Source: Polaribacter sp. SA4-12 (GTDB lineage Bacteria > Bacteroidota > Bacteroidia > Flavobacteriales > Flavobacteriaceae). Taken from it: 64,000 nucleotides of DNA. Positions 26,285-35,367 of the stretch are shown one piece after another (within the stretch, counting starts at the first letter, position 1; the number at the start of each line of letters is the position of its first letter). Under the pieces are notes generated by a model, which worked only from the letters and a program-made list of their open reading frames with translations, made no database searches and was not told the DNA's origin. Where the stretch lies: positions 2,895,501-2,959,500 of the forward strand of contig NZ_CP019334.1 in assembly GCF_002163675.1 (NCBI RefSeq), read 5' to 3'. The position numbers and the translations under genes are program-made.

Positions 26285-27646
26285 TTAAGCAAACAAGGTT
26301 GCAAAAGCTTCTTCAATCTTACCAACTAAAACCAATCTTATTCCGTGGTTTTTAGAAGAAATCTTATTGTATTTAGAGGCAACTAAAGTTTTGTAACCTA
26401 ACTTTTCTGCTTCTGTAATTCTTTGGTCTATTTTAGAAACAGGTCTTATTTCTCCCGCTAAACCAACTTCTGCGGCAAAACAAACATTTGGGTTAATGGC
26501 AACATCTTGGTTAGACGATAAAATTGCAGCAACAACTGCTAAATCTATTGCTGGGTCATCTACATTTATTCCTCCAGTAATATTTAAAAAGACATCTTTT
26601 GCACCTAATTTAAAACCGGCTCTTTTTTCGAGAACCGCTAAAATCATATTTAGCCTTTTTAAATTATAACCGGTTGTGGAACGTTGAGGTGTTCCATAAA
26701 CAGCAGTAGAAACTAAGGCTTGTACTTCTATCATTAGAGGTCTAATTCCTTCTAAAGTAGAAGCAATTGCAGTTCCGCTTAAATCAGCATCTTTTTTAGA
26801 AATTAAAATTTCAGACGGATTAGAGATTTCTCTTAATCCGTTTGAAAGCATTTCGTAAATTCCTAATTCTGATGTAGATCCAAATCTGTTTTTTTGAGAT
26901 CTTAAAATTCTGTAAGTATGATTTCTGTCTCCTTCAAATTGTAAAACAACATCCACCATGTGTTCTAAAATTTTTGGTCCAGCAATGTTTCCATCTTTGT
27001 TTATATGTCCAATTAATAAAACCGGAGTTGCAGTTTCTTTGGCATACTTTATAAGTTCTGCAGCAGTTTCTCTAATTTGAGAAATACTTCCAGGAGAAGC
27101 TTCTATGGAACTTGTATGTAATGTTTGAATAGAATCTATTACTAAAACTTCTGGTTCTGTTTCTTCAATATTTTTGAAGATATTTTGTGTGTTGGTTTCT
27201 GTAAGGATTAAACAATTAGAACTATTAGCTTCTAACCTGTCTGCTCTCATTTTTATTTGAGATTGACTTTCTTCTCCAGAAACATACAATACTTTCTGAC
27301 TGATATTTAAAGCAACTTGTAATAATAAAGTAGATTTACCAATCCCTGGTTCTCCTCCTAAAAGTGTTACAGAACCTTTTACCAATCCACCACCTAAAAC
27401 GGTGTCTAATTCGTTGTTATTAGTTACAACTCTTTCTTCTGGGTTTAACTGAATATCAGCAATTTTTAAAGGTTTATTTACGTTCTGCTTTGCAGTTGTA
27501 GACTGTTTCCAAACTCTTTTTTCTTCTTTTTGTATTACTTCTTCTACAATGGTATTCCATTCTTTACAAGCACCACATTGCCCTACCCATTTTGCATGTT
27601 GCGTTCCACAGTTCTGACAGAAAAAAGTTGTTTTGGTTTTAGCCAT
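26285..27646 (-). CDS. radA: DNA repair protein RadA
   Basis: About 453 residues from ATG 27646 (MAKTKTTFFCQNCG); an in-frame start at 27679 adds an unlikely tail. Order: N-terminal zinc finger (CQNC, CGAC), RecA-like ATPase with Walker A GGEPGIGKST, the RadA KNRFGS motif, and a C-terminal Lon-protease-like domain. It promotes branch migration in recombination and replication-fork repair. A toxin-antitoxin pair lies upstream on the same strand. Confidence 0.96.
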   Translation of the reverse strand: MAKTKTTFFCQNCGTQHAKWVGQCGACKEWNTIVEEVIQKEEKRVWKQSTTAKQNVNKPLKIADIQLNPEERVVTNNNELDTVLGGGLVKGSVTLLGGEPGIGKSTLLLQVALNISQKVLYVSGEESQSQIKMRADRLEANSSNCLILTETNTQNIFKNIEETEPEVLVIDSIQTLHTSSIEASPGSISQIRETAAELIKYAKETATPVLLIGHINKDGNIAGPKILEHMVDVVLQFEGDRNHTYRILRSQKNRFGSTSELGIYEMLSNGLREISNPSEILISKKDADLSGTAIASTLEGIRPLMIEVQALVSTAVYGTPQRSTTGYNLKRLNMILAVLEKRAGFKLGAKDVFLNITGGINVDDPAIDLAVVAAILSSNQDVAINPNVCFAAEVGLAGEIRPVSKIDQRITEAEKLGYKTLVASKYNKISSKNHGIRLVLVGKIEEAFATLFA

Positions 27647-27724
27647 TTTTATATAAGTTGCAAGGTTTGAAAGTAACAAAGTTACAAAGTTTATCAGTTG
27701 TAATGGATAAACTAAAAATAACTT

Positions 27725-28006
27725 TTATTTTGGTGATTTTTGACTTGTATGAAGAATTGCGTGAACGAAAATGATGTTATTCTCTAAAGTATAATGAATT
27801 CCGTATTTGAACCTCTTTGTAAAAGTAATTCTAATAGTTTTATATCTTTTTTGAAATAGATTTGGGTTTTCTTTAATTGTATCTAAAACAATTGAAATTT
27901 CAGTGAATAATTCTGCGGCTAAATTTATGTTTTTAGTATTGTACCAATCTAAAGCTTCTAAAAGTTCTTTTTCAGCTTTTGGTTTAATGACGATTTTAAA
28001 CGCCAT
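27725..28006 (-). CDS. RelE/ParE-type toxin
   Basis: 93 residues with the ParE/RelE fold: N-terminal KPKAEKELLEALDWYNTKN helix, basic KRYKTIRITFTKRFKYGIHYTLE sheet and a short tail. Such toxins inhibit gyrase (ParE) or cleave mRNA (RelE); which applies cannot be told. It overlaps the antitoxin gene by 11 bp, the usual translationally coupled arrangement. Confidence 0.87.
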   Translation of the reverse strand: MAFKIVIKPKAEKELLEALDWYNTKNINLAAELFTEISIVLDTIKENPNLFQKRYKTIRITFTKRFKYGIHYTLENNIIFVHAILHTSQKSPK

Positions 28007-28220
28007 ATTTAGTTGATAAATCTGCTTTTATTTGATTCCAATCTTTACCACTTGTTGGGTTTTCTTTGTGAAGTTCTAATCTGTGGTCTAATATTTTTTT
28101 ATGTTCATCAGAAATAATGTTGTCTGAAACATTATAGATAGCGGCTACTTCATTCAAAACATTTTTATCTGTTTCTGAATTCTGTTTCTCTAAGGTTTTT
28201 CTTTTTTCTTCTGAGTCCAT
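27996..28220 (-). CDS. Antitoxin, addiction-module type
   Basis: 74 residues, charged and helical, ending in KENPTSGKDWNQIKADLSTKYG, the pattern of short antitoxins paired with ParE/RelE toxins. No obvious DNA-binding domain. It directly precedes and overlaps the toxin gene. The REP-like element at 28297-28386 lies just upstream. Confidence 0.82.
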   Translation of the reverse strand: MDSEEKRKTLEKQNSETDKNVLNEVAAIYNVSDNIISDEHKKILDHRLELHKENPTSGKDWNQIKADLSTKYGV

Positions 28221-28296
28221 AGAAGTTGCTTTTTATCAAAGATAATGAATTAAAAGATAGGAGTTTACTGCTCTATTTTTCTAAAAGTTAGCAAAC

Positions 28297-28386
28297 ACTC
28301 GCGTTAGCGATTGAATGGCGTGTTTGAACTCTTTTTATTTTTATAAAAAAGCGAGTAATGAAAGCGCGACCTTTAGGGAACGCCCA
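28297..28386. repeat. REP-like flavobacterial palindrome, member 3
   Basis: CTCGCGTTAGCGATTGAATG, TTTGAACTC, a TTTTTAT/ATAAAAA hairpin, GCGAGTAATGAAAGCGCGACC and GGGAACGCCC match the 5257-5355 element in order and ends. Confidence 0.6.
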
Positions 28387-28425
28387 ACTTCTCGATACAA
28401 TTTTTTAAAAAAAAATCATTCGAAG

Positions 28426-29370
28426 TTATTTATTCTTATTGTAAATTGGTAAAAGTAAAAATGCCAAACCTCCAAAAACGATAATCATTGCAGTTTGTGC
28501 GGTCCACATAATCCAACCAAAAGCGGTTGCAGGTTCTGTAGGAATATCGAACAAAGCCAAGGCGCCAGCTACAGCAATTGGGTATAAACCAATTCCGCCA
28601 TTTGTTGCAGCAATAGAAAATCCACCAGCAATAAAGCCGATTAAAATTCCGCCAAAAGGAATGTGTAAACCTTCAATTGCAGGGATTGTTGCCCAAAACA
28701 TTGCAATATACATTACCCAAATAAATACGGTGTGAAAGATAAACGCCCATTTATTTTTCATTTTAAAAATACTGGTAACTCCTTCTGCTAAACCAGAAAC
28801 AAAGGTTTTTATTTTTAATAAAAATCCAGATTTTGCTTTCTTTACAAATGAAGTTAATATGTAAAAACCAAGAATTACAACTGCTAAACCAATAATGATT
28901 TTAGTAGGATTGAAATTCTTTGTTAAGAGCTCGTAAATAAAATCGAATTGCACAAAAAGTGTGATTACAATGATGGATAACATCATAATTAAATCGGCAA
29001 TTCTTTCTGCTACAATGGTACCAAATCCTTTTTCAAACGGAACGTCTTCGTAGTTTGTTAAAACCAATGCTCTAGAAACTTCTCCTGCTCTTGGCAATGC
29101 TAAGTTTACTAAATAACCAACTAAAACTGCTAAAACACTGTTTGTGTATTTTGGTCTAAAACCTAATGGTTCTAGCATAAATTTCCATCTGTAAGCTCTA
29201 GATAAATGGCTTAAAATACCAAAGAAAAGCCCTAAAGCTATCCAACCATATTTTGCTTCTTTAAAATATTTACCTAATACTTCTAAAGAAATACCAGAGA
29301 TAGAGTACCAAACTAAAAAACCTCCCAAAACGAGAGGTAATATGATTTTTAAAATCTTTTTAATATTCAA
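28426..29370 (-). CDS. Lysylphosphatidylglycerol synthase TM-region (flippase-like) protein
   Basis: 314 residues, about eight TM helices, of the LPG_synthase_TM/YbhN family (LSRAYRWKFMLEPLGF, LPRAGEVSRALVL, ERIADLIMML, NGGIGLYPIAVAGALALF). Members translocate lipids or act with glycosyltransferases; no synthase domain is attached here. It starts 2 bp after the panD stop, so it is translationally linked to the pan genes, an arrangement often seen in Flavobacteriia. Confidence 0.85.
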   Translation of the reverse strand: MNIKKILKIILPLVLGGFLVWYSISGISLEVLGKYFKEAKYGWIALGLFFGILSHLSRAYRWKFMLEPLGFRPKYTNSVLAVLVGYLVNLALPRAGEVSRALVLTNYEDVPFEKGFGTIVAERIADLIMMLSIIVITLFVQFDFIYELLTKNFNPTKIIIGLAVVILGFYILTSFVKKAKSGFLLKIKTFVSGLAEGVTSIFKMKNKWAFIFHTVFIWVMYIAMFWATIPAIEGLHIPFGGILIGFIAGGFSIAATNGGIGLYPIAVAGALALFDIPTEPATAFGWIMWTAQTAMIIVFGGLAFLLLPIYNKNK

Positions 29371-29372
29371 AC

Positions 29373-29723
29373 CTATGTAAGTGTATTATCTTTTTCGTTA
29401 GGAAAAACTAAAGATGGTTTAAAGTTTTTTGCTTCTTCAAAGTCCATAAATCCGTAAACGATTAGAATTAAAACATCATTTACAGCAACTTTTCTGGCAG
29501 CAGCTCCGTTTAATGTAATTTCTCCGCTTCCACGAGGTCCTGGAATTGCGTATGTTTCTAAACGCTCTCCATTATTATTGTTCACAATTTGAACACGTTC
29601 TCCTTCAATAATGTTGGCAGCATCCATTAAATCTTCATCAATGGTAATGCTTCCTATATAATTTAAATCTGCACCTGTAACTTTTACACGATGGATTTTT
29701 GATTTTACAACTTGTACTAACAT
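29373..29723 (-). CDS. panD: Aspartate 1-decarboxylase
   Basis: 116 residues. The proenzyme self-cleaves at Gly-Ser in [10 protein letters not shown] to form the pyruvoyl cofactor and makes beta-alanine from aspartate for pantothenate. The conserved [19 protein letters not shown] follows. Adjacent to panC on the same strand, which uses its product. Confidence 0.95.
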   Translation of the reverse strand: MLVQVVKSKIHRVKVTGADLNYIGSITIDEDLMDAANIIEGERVQIVNNNNGERLETYAIPGPRGSGEITLNGAAARKVAVNDVLILIVYGFMDFEEAKNFKPSLVFPNEKDNTLT

Positions 29724-29748
29724 ATGGCAAAAATACTATTTTTTTTGG

Positions 29749-30600
29749 TTAATCGTTTTTTAATCGAATGTTGTCTATCAATCTTATTTCTCCTGCGAAT
29801 ACTGCAATAAAAGCGCGGTATTTTTTGTTAGATTCTTTCTTTTTTACGGTTTCTAATGTTTTTTCATCAGCAATCGTAAAATATTCTAACTCCAAAGAAG
29901 GGTGTTTTTTAAATTGATTTTCTGCCCATTCAGTTACTTTAGTAGCATTTTCTGTGCCAAATTTACTACGAACTTTTTTTAGCGTTTTATAAATAAAAGG
30001 TACTGCAGTTCTATGTTCTTTAGTAAGTCTTGTATTTCTAGAACTCATAGCCAAACCATCTTCTTCTCTAAAAATAGCACATCCTTTAATTTTAACATTT
30101 AAACGATGCTTTTTTACCATTTTTTTAATGATTTGTAGCTGCTGAAAATCTTTTTGACCAAAATAGGCTCTATGAGGTGCTACAATTTCGAACAATGTTT
30201 TTACAATGGTACCAACTCCATCAAAATGACCATCTCTAAATTTTCCTTCCATTTGATGTTCTAAACCATCGAAGTCAAATTTTTCAGATGAAATATTCTC
30301 TGCATAAATTTCTTCCACTGAAGGAAAAAATAAGACATCACAAGATACACTTTCTAATAATTTAGTGTCATTTTTAAAAGTTTTTGGGTATTTTACTAAA
30401 TCCTCTTTATTGTCAAATTGAGTGGGATTTACAAAAATACTGACAACAACTAAGTCATTTTTCTTCTTTGCTTTTTTAATTAAGGACAAATGACCTTCGT
30501 GTAATGCACCCATAGTTGGGACAAAACCAATAGTTTTATTAGCCTCATTTTGAGCGTTTAAGTAAGATTTTATTTCTTGTTTAGTATTGAATATTTTCAT
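29749..30600 (-). CDS. panC: Pantothenate synthetase
   Basis: 283 residues, class I nucleotidyl-ligase fold. It joins pantoate and beta-alanine with ATP. Motifs: GFVPTMGALHEGHLSLI (HIGH), FVNPTQF, YFGQKDFQQL and the KMSKS-like MSSRNTRL. First gene of the panC-panD-LPG operon; a minus-strand box TAAGTTTG (30624-30631) lies 23 bases upstream. Confidence 0.96.
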   Translation of the reverse strand: MKIFNTKQEIKSYLNAQNEANKTIGFVPTMGALHEGHLSLIKKAKKKNDLVVVSIFVNPTQFDNKEDLVKYPKTFKNDTKLLESVSCDVLFFPSVEEIYAENISSEKFDFDGLEHQMEGKFRDGHFDGVGTIVKTLFEIVAPHRAYFGQKDFQQLQIIKKMVKKHRLNVKIKGCAIFREEDGLAMSSRNTRLTKEHRTAVPFIYKTLKKVRSKFGTENATKVTEWAENQFKKHPSLELEYFTIADEKTLETVKKKESNKKYRAFIAVFAGEIRLIDNIRLKND

Positions 30601-30663
30601 CCTTAGAAATTAAGTAAAGTCTGCAAACTTACCATTTTAACACGATATTAGCATAATAATTTG

Positions 30664-30671
30664 TATTTTTG
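30664..30671 (+). promoter_or_regulatory. -7 box TATTTTTG for the glgA-like gene
   Basis: Consensus TAnnTTTG 26 bases before the ATG at 30698, divergent from the panC promoter. Confidence 0.55.
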
Positions 30672-30697
30672 CGCTTCGTATAAAAGAGATTGATTTA

Positions 30698-31507
30698 ATG
30701 AAGGACAAGAGAATATTATTTGTTTCATCGGAAGTAGTTCCATATTTACCAGAAACAGAATTATCGTCAACAGCTTTTAATGTTGCCAAAAACGCACATT
30801 CTAAAGGTGTACAAACAAGAATTTTTATGCCAAGGTTTGGCGTTATTAACGAGCGTAGACACCAATTACACGAAGTAATTCGTTTATCTGGTATGAATCT
30901 GGTAGTTAACGACATGGATATGCCTTTAATTATAAAAGTAGCTTCTATTCCTAAAGAAAGAATGCAAGTTTATTTTATAGACAATGAAGAATATTTTAAA
31001 AGGAAAGCCGTTTTTACAGATGAAGATGATGAGTTGTTTGAAGATAATGACGAGCGTGCAATTTTCTTTGCAAAAGGAGTTGTAGAAACTGTAAAGAAAT
31101 TAAACTGGGCGCCAGATATTATTCATGTTCATGGATGGATGGCCTCTCTTTTACCTCTTTATTTAAAAGAATTTTATAAAGAAGAACCTTTGTTTACAGA
31201 AAGTAAAATTATTACTTCTTTATACGATAACCCTTTTGAAGGTAGTTTAGATGAAGCTTTAGCTGAAAAGTTAGAGTTTGATAACATAAATGACGAAAAA
31301 ATAGCAACAGTTAAAATACCTAGCTTTACTAATATATTAAAAAGTGCCATTGAAAACTCTGATGCAATTATACATGGTAGTGAAACAATTTCAGAAGAAT
31401 TGTCTACTTTCTTAGAAGGAAAGGAAATACCTGTTTTAGAGCATCAAGTTGAAAACATGAAAGAAAGTTATTTAAATTTTTATGCTGATTTAATTGCAGC
31501 GAACTAA
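30698..31507 (+). CDS. Glycogen/starch synthase N-terminal-domain protein
   Basis: 269 residues. It matches only the N-terminal (GT5) half of glycogen synthases: RILFVSSEVVPYLPETELSS in the ADP-glucose-site region and IIHVHGWMASLLPLYLKEFY. The C-terminal GT1 lobe is absent, and KTGG at the usual place is replaced. Such half-length forms are typical of Flavobacteriia and lie beside panC, so this is probably not a truncation. Catalytic glycogen synthesis is doubtful. It is followed by DUF4270 and glmS genes. Confidence 0.78.
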   Translation: MKDKRILFVSSEVVPYLPETELSSTAFNVAKNAHSKGVQTRIFMPRFGVINERRHQLHEVIRLSGMNLVVNDMDMPLIIKVASIPKERMQVYFIDNEEYFKRKAVFTDEDDELFEDNDERAIFFAKGVVETVKKLNWAPDIIHVHGWMASLLPLYLKEFYKEEPLFTESKIITSLYDNPFEGSLDEALAEKLEFDNINDEKIATVKIPSFTNILKSAIENSDAIIHGSETISEELSTFLEGKEIPVLEHQVENMKESYLNFYADLIAAN

Positions 31508-31514
31508 TTATTAT

Positions 31515-33083
31515 ATGTTGAGGAGAATTTTTGAAAAAAGCACATATGTTGTCGCTTTAATATTGGTGTTTACAGCTGTTATTTCTTGTGAAAAAGATTT
31601 TACAGACATTGGTTCAAGTATTATTGATAATACAAAATTTTCTACAAGTTCTATGACTGTAGATGTTGAGATGAATAATAGTGCTATTACTAAGGTTAAA
31701 TCAGATAATTTATCTGCAGAACCTGGGCAATATTTATTAGGAGTTCATGCAAGTGATGATTATGAGAAAATTGAAGCTTCAATTGTTTCACAACTTTTAA
31801 TCAATACAGGTTTTCAAGTAATTGATGATGCAAATGTTTATGATTCTGATACTACAGTTGTAACTACAATAGATACTGTTTTCTTAAGATTACCCTACCA
31901 AGCAACTTTAAATGATGATAGTACTGGTTATGATTTAGATTCTATAATTGGTGATAAATCAAAAGCATTTAATTTAAATATTTATGAAACAAGTACTTAT
32001 TTAAGTAGTTTAGATCCAGCAAATCCTGCAAAAATAAATAGTTATTATTCTAATGATGTATTTGAAAAAACAGGAACTGAGCTAAATATTAGTAACAATT
32101 TTCAGTTTATTCCAAAAGCTACAGATACAGCAATTGTAATAAAAAGATGGTTAAGTAATGGTGCGTTGTCTTCTAACGACACTATTAGTTACACAAGTTC
32201 TACAACTTCAACAATTCCTCTTCCTTTTGCGGTAATACCTTTAAAAGAAGATAAAATTAAAGAATTATTTTTAGATAAATATGAATCATCAGAATTTAAT
32301 TCTCAAGGAGCATTTAATAATTACTTTAGAGGAGTTATTTTAGAAGCAACAGGAGACGAAGGTTCTTTAGTTTCTCTTAATTTTAGTAGTACAATTAGAC
32401 CATCAATAGAAGTTTATTATACAAATACTGTTTTTACAGGAGGTGCAATTATAGATACAATTCAGAAAAATGATAGTTTTTTGTTATCAGGAATCAGAGC
32501 AAGTACTTATAAGATGGAAGATAAAGTATATCCTGTAAATGAAAATGTGATATTACAAGGAGCGGCAGGAAACGAAGCTACAATAAATATTTTTGGAGCT
32601 GACACTGATGGAAATGGATTAGCAGATAAGATAGAAGAATTAAGAGCTAAAAATTTATTAATTAACGATGCCTCTTTAACAGTCTATATTAATCAATCGG
32701 CAGATATTACAGCAATACCTTATCAATTATTTCTATATAAAAGTGACGAGAGTGCGAACCCAGTTTATAGTCATATTAAAGATGTTTATACAGAAGGCAC
32801 AACAACTTTTGGTGGTTTATTAGAAAGGAATAGTGACGGTGAACCAGAGAAATATACTTTTAGAATTACAGATTATATTTCAGATATTTTAAGTGGAGAG
32901 ACAGATTATTCTCCAACTTTAAGATTAAAAGTAATCAACGCGACAGATTTACAGGCAGTTACAGATACTGTTTTTAGTAATTTTAATTGGAACCCAAAAG
33001 CTGTTACTCTTTTTAATCATTCTGCTATTAATGATGATAAAAAGATGGAACTAAAGATTTCGTATTCAGAGGAAAAAAAATAA
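31515..33083 (+). CDS. DUF4270 lipoprotein
   Basis: About 522 residues from ATG 31515. The signal with ISCEKD points to a lipoprotein. The mature chain is beta-rich and matches the Bacteroidota DUF4270 family, known at conserved loci between glgA-like and glmS genes. Possibly surface or gliding/secretion related; no catalytic motif seen. It overlaps no gene, with 7 bp from the preceding stop. Confidence 0.82.
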   Translation: MLRRIFEKSTYVVALILVFTAVISCEKDFTDIGSSIIDNTKFSTSSMTVDVEMNNSAITKVKSDNLSAEPGQYLLGVHASDDYEKIEASIVSQLLINTGFQVIDDANVYDSDTTVVTTIDTVFLRLPYQATLNDDSTGYDLDSIIGDKSKAFNLNIYETSTYLSSLDPANPAKINSYYSNDVFEKTGTELNISNNFQFIPKATDTAIVIKRWLSNGALSSNDTISYTSSTTSTIPLPFAVIPLKEDKIKELFLDKYESSEFNSQGAFNNYFRGVILEATGDEGSLVSLNFSSTIRPSIEVYYTNTVFTGGAIIDTIQKNDSFLLSGIRASTYKMEDKVYPVNENVILQGAAGNEATINIFGADTDGNGLADKIEELRAKNLLINDASLTVYINQSADITAIPYQLFLYKSDESANPVYSHIKDVYTEGTTTFGGLLERNSDGEPEKYTFRITDYISDILSGETDYSPTLRLKVINATDLQAVTDTVFSNFNWNPKAVTLFNHSAINDDKKMELKISYSEEKK

Positions 33084-33108
33084 TCAATTAACAAAAAAAA
33101 GAATTGTT

Positions 33109-34965
33109 ATGTGTGGAATAACGGGTTATATTGGTTTTAGAGATGCGTACCCAATTGTTGTTAATGGTCTAAAGAGACTAGAGTACAGAGGGTATGATAG
33201 TTCTGGAATAATGATGTATGATGGTAAAGATATACAGCTGTCTAAAACGAAAGGAAAAGTTTCTGATTTAGAAGCAATAACTAATAAAGAAGAAGGAAGA
33301 AGAAAAGGAAATATAGGAATTGGACACACACGTTGGGCGACTCACGGAGTTCCAAATGATGTTAATTCTCATCCACACCTTTCACAGTCTGGAGATTTAG
33401 TAATAGTTCATAATGGAATTATAGAAAACTATGATTCTCTTAGAAAAGAATTAATTTCTAGAGGATATACCTTTAAAAGTGATACAGATACAGAAGTTCT
33501 TGTTAATCTTATAGAGGAAGTAAAGAAGCAAGAAAACTGCAAACTTGGACAAGCTGTGCAATTGGCTTTAAACAATGTAATTGGAGCTTATGCTATAGCT
33601 GTTTTTGATAAAACAAAGCCAAATGAGTTGGTAGTAGCTCGTTTAGGAAGTCCTATTGCTATTGGAGTAGGAAAAGATAATAAAGAGTTTTTTGTGGCTT
33701 CAGATGCTTCACCTTTTATTGAGTATACTAAAAATGCTATTTATTTAGAAGATGAAGAATTAGCAATTATTAAGATTGGTAAAGGCATAAAAATTCGTAA
33801 GATTAAGGACGATTCTATGGTTGATACCAATGTTCAAAAACTTAAACTGAGTTTAGATCAAATAGAGAAAGGTGGTTATGAACACTTTATGTTAAAAGAG
33901 ATTCATGAACAACCGAAAGCTATTATTGATACTTATAGAGGTAGAATGTTACCTAAAGAAGGTATTATTAAAATGTCTGGTATAGACGACAATATTAATA
34001 AGTTTTTGAACGCCAATAGAATTATAATTATTGCTTGCGGTACTTCATGGCATGCTGGTTTGGTTGGAGAGTATTTATTAGAAGATATGGCACGTATTCC
34101 TGTAGAGGTTGAGTACGCATCAGAATTTAGATATAGAAATCCTATTATAAGACCAGATGATGTTGTTATTGCAATATCTCAATCTGGTGAAACGGCAGAT
34201 ACTTTAGCCGCTATTAAATTAGCAAAATCTAAAGGAGCTTTTGTTTTTGGAATCTGTAATGTTGTAGGTTCATCTATTGCAAGAGAAACTCATGCTGGTG
34301 CTTATACGCACGCAGGACCAGAAATTGGAGTAGCTTCAACAAAAGCATTTACAACTCAAATTACTGTTCTTACATTAATTTCTTTAAAATTAGCAAAAGC
34401 AAAAGGAACAATGTCTGATTCTGCTTTTAGAATGTATTTGCAAAAAATGGAATTAATTCCAGCAAAAGTAGAAGCGCTTTTAAAGATTGATGAAAAAGTT
34501 AAAGAAATTGCTGCTGTATATAAAGACGCTAAAAATTGCTTGTATTTAGGAAGAGGATTTAATTTTCCTGTTGCCTTAGAAGGAGCTTTAAAGTTAAAAG
34601 AAATTTCTTACATTCATGCTGAAGGGTATCCTGCTGCAGAAATGAAACATGGGCCAATTGCTTTAATTGATGAAAATATGCCGCTTTTTGTCATTGCTAC
34701 AAATAAAGGTCATTATGAAAAGGTAGTTAGTAATATTCAAGAAATAAAATCAAGATCAGGTAAGATAATTGCTATTGTTACTGAAGGAGATACACAGGTT
34801 AAAGAAATAGCAGACCATGTTATTGAAATTCCTGAAACGGAAGAAGCATTAACACCTTTATTAACTACAATTCCTTTTCAGTTATTATCATATCATATTG
34901 CTGTAATGTTAGAGAAAAATGTTGATCAACCAAGAAATTTAGCAAAATCAGTTACTGTTGAGTAG
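33109..34965 (+). CDS. glmS: Glutamine-fructose-6-phosphate aminotransferase
   Basis: 618 residues. N-terminal nucleophile Cys2 (MCGITGYIG), glutaminase loop HTRWATHG and two SIS isomerase domains (CGTSWHAGLVG, ISQSGETADT). It makes glucosamine-6-phosphate for cell wall and LPS. The C-terminal KSVTVE is usual. Last gene before the large kinase locus; terminator follows. No glmS ribozyme seen in the 25-base leader. Confidence 0.97.
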   Translation: MCGITGYIGFRDAYPIVVNGLKRLEYRGYDSSGIMMYDGKDIQLSKTKGKVSDLEAITNKEEGRRKGNIGIGHTRWATHGVPNDVNSHPHLSQSGDLVIVHNGIIENYDSLRKELISRGYTFKSDTDTEVLVNLIEEVKKQENCKLGQAVQLALNNVIGAYAIAVFDKTKPNELVVARLGSPIAIGVGKDNKEFFVASDASPFIEYTKNAIYLEDEELAIIKIGKGIKIRKIKDDSMVDTNVQKLKLSLDQIEKGGYEHFMLKEIHEQPKAIIDTYRGRMLPKEGIIKMSGIDDNINKFLNANRIIIIACGTSWHAGLVGEYLLEDMARIPVEVEYASEFRYRNPIIRPDDVVIAISQSGETADTLAAIKLAKSKGAFVFGICNVVGSSIARETHAGAYTHAGPEIGVASTKAFTTQITVLTLISLKLAKAKGTMSDSAFRMYLQKMELIPAKVEALLKIDEKVKEIAAVYKDAKNCLYLGRGFNFPVALEGALKLKEISYIHAEGYPAAEMKHGPIALIDENMPLFVIATNKGHYEKVVSNIQEIKSRSGKIIAIVTEGDTQVKEIADHVIEIPETEEALTPLLTTIPFQLLSYHIAVMLEKNVDQPRNLAKSVTVE

Positions 34966-34989
34966 CTAGTATTGTTTTTTGATATAAAG

Positions 34990-35020
34990 AAAAATCCAGC
35001 TTTTTAGTTGGATTTTTTTA
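34990..35020 (+). terminator. glmS terminator
   Basis: Arms AAAAATCCAGC/GTTGGATTTTT with one G-U pair, then T-run. Same stem family as the terminators at 46503-50922. Confidence 0.82.
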
Positions 35021-35254
35021 TTCCCAAAATTCAAAAACAATAGGTATTTTTAACAAACTTTATACACAGGTTTACTTGAAAATGTTATCAAAAAAAGGCA
35101 GTTTATTCTTCAATAAAACAATGTTTAAGTCCTTTCTTTTTTCTTCTTTATAACCAAAATAAATAAGTATATTTTAAATTAAACTAAGGGAATATTTTCT
35201 TTAATTTTAAAAGTCATAATTACAATTTATGAGTTTGATTGACATCAATTTAAA

Positions 35255-35312
35255 TATTTTAAACAAGATTATATGTTTAAAATAAGATAGAAATTATGCC
35301 TATCTTAGGCAT
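35255..35312. promoter_or_regulatory. Two palindromes upstream of the giant kinase gene
   Basis: In the ~350-bp gap before the kinase: arms TATTTTAAAC (35255-35264) and GTTTAAAATA (35275-35284) are perfect inverted repeats, and ATGCCTA/TAGGCAT (35296-35312) is a second palindrome. They may be operators or leader hairpins. Nothing else recognisable in 35021-35367. Confidence 0.45.
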
Positions 35313-35367
35313 TAAAAAATTATTAGTAGAAATTAATTCTAAGGTCTACCTCTAAAAATCTTAAGTT

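Noticed and set aside
30698..31507. Truncated glycogen synthase pseudogene
   Set aside because: The half-length form is usual in this neighbourhood in Flavobacteriia and the frame is clean.
33084..33108. glmS ribozyme before glmS
   Set aside because: The leader is only 25 bp and no catalytic core fits.
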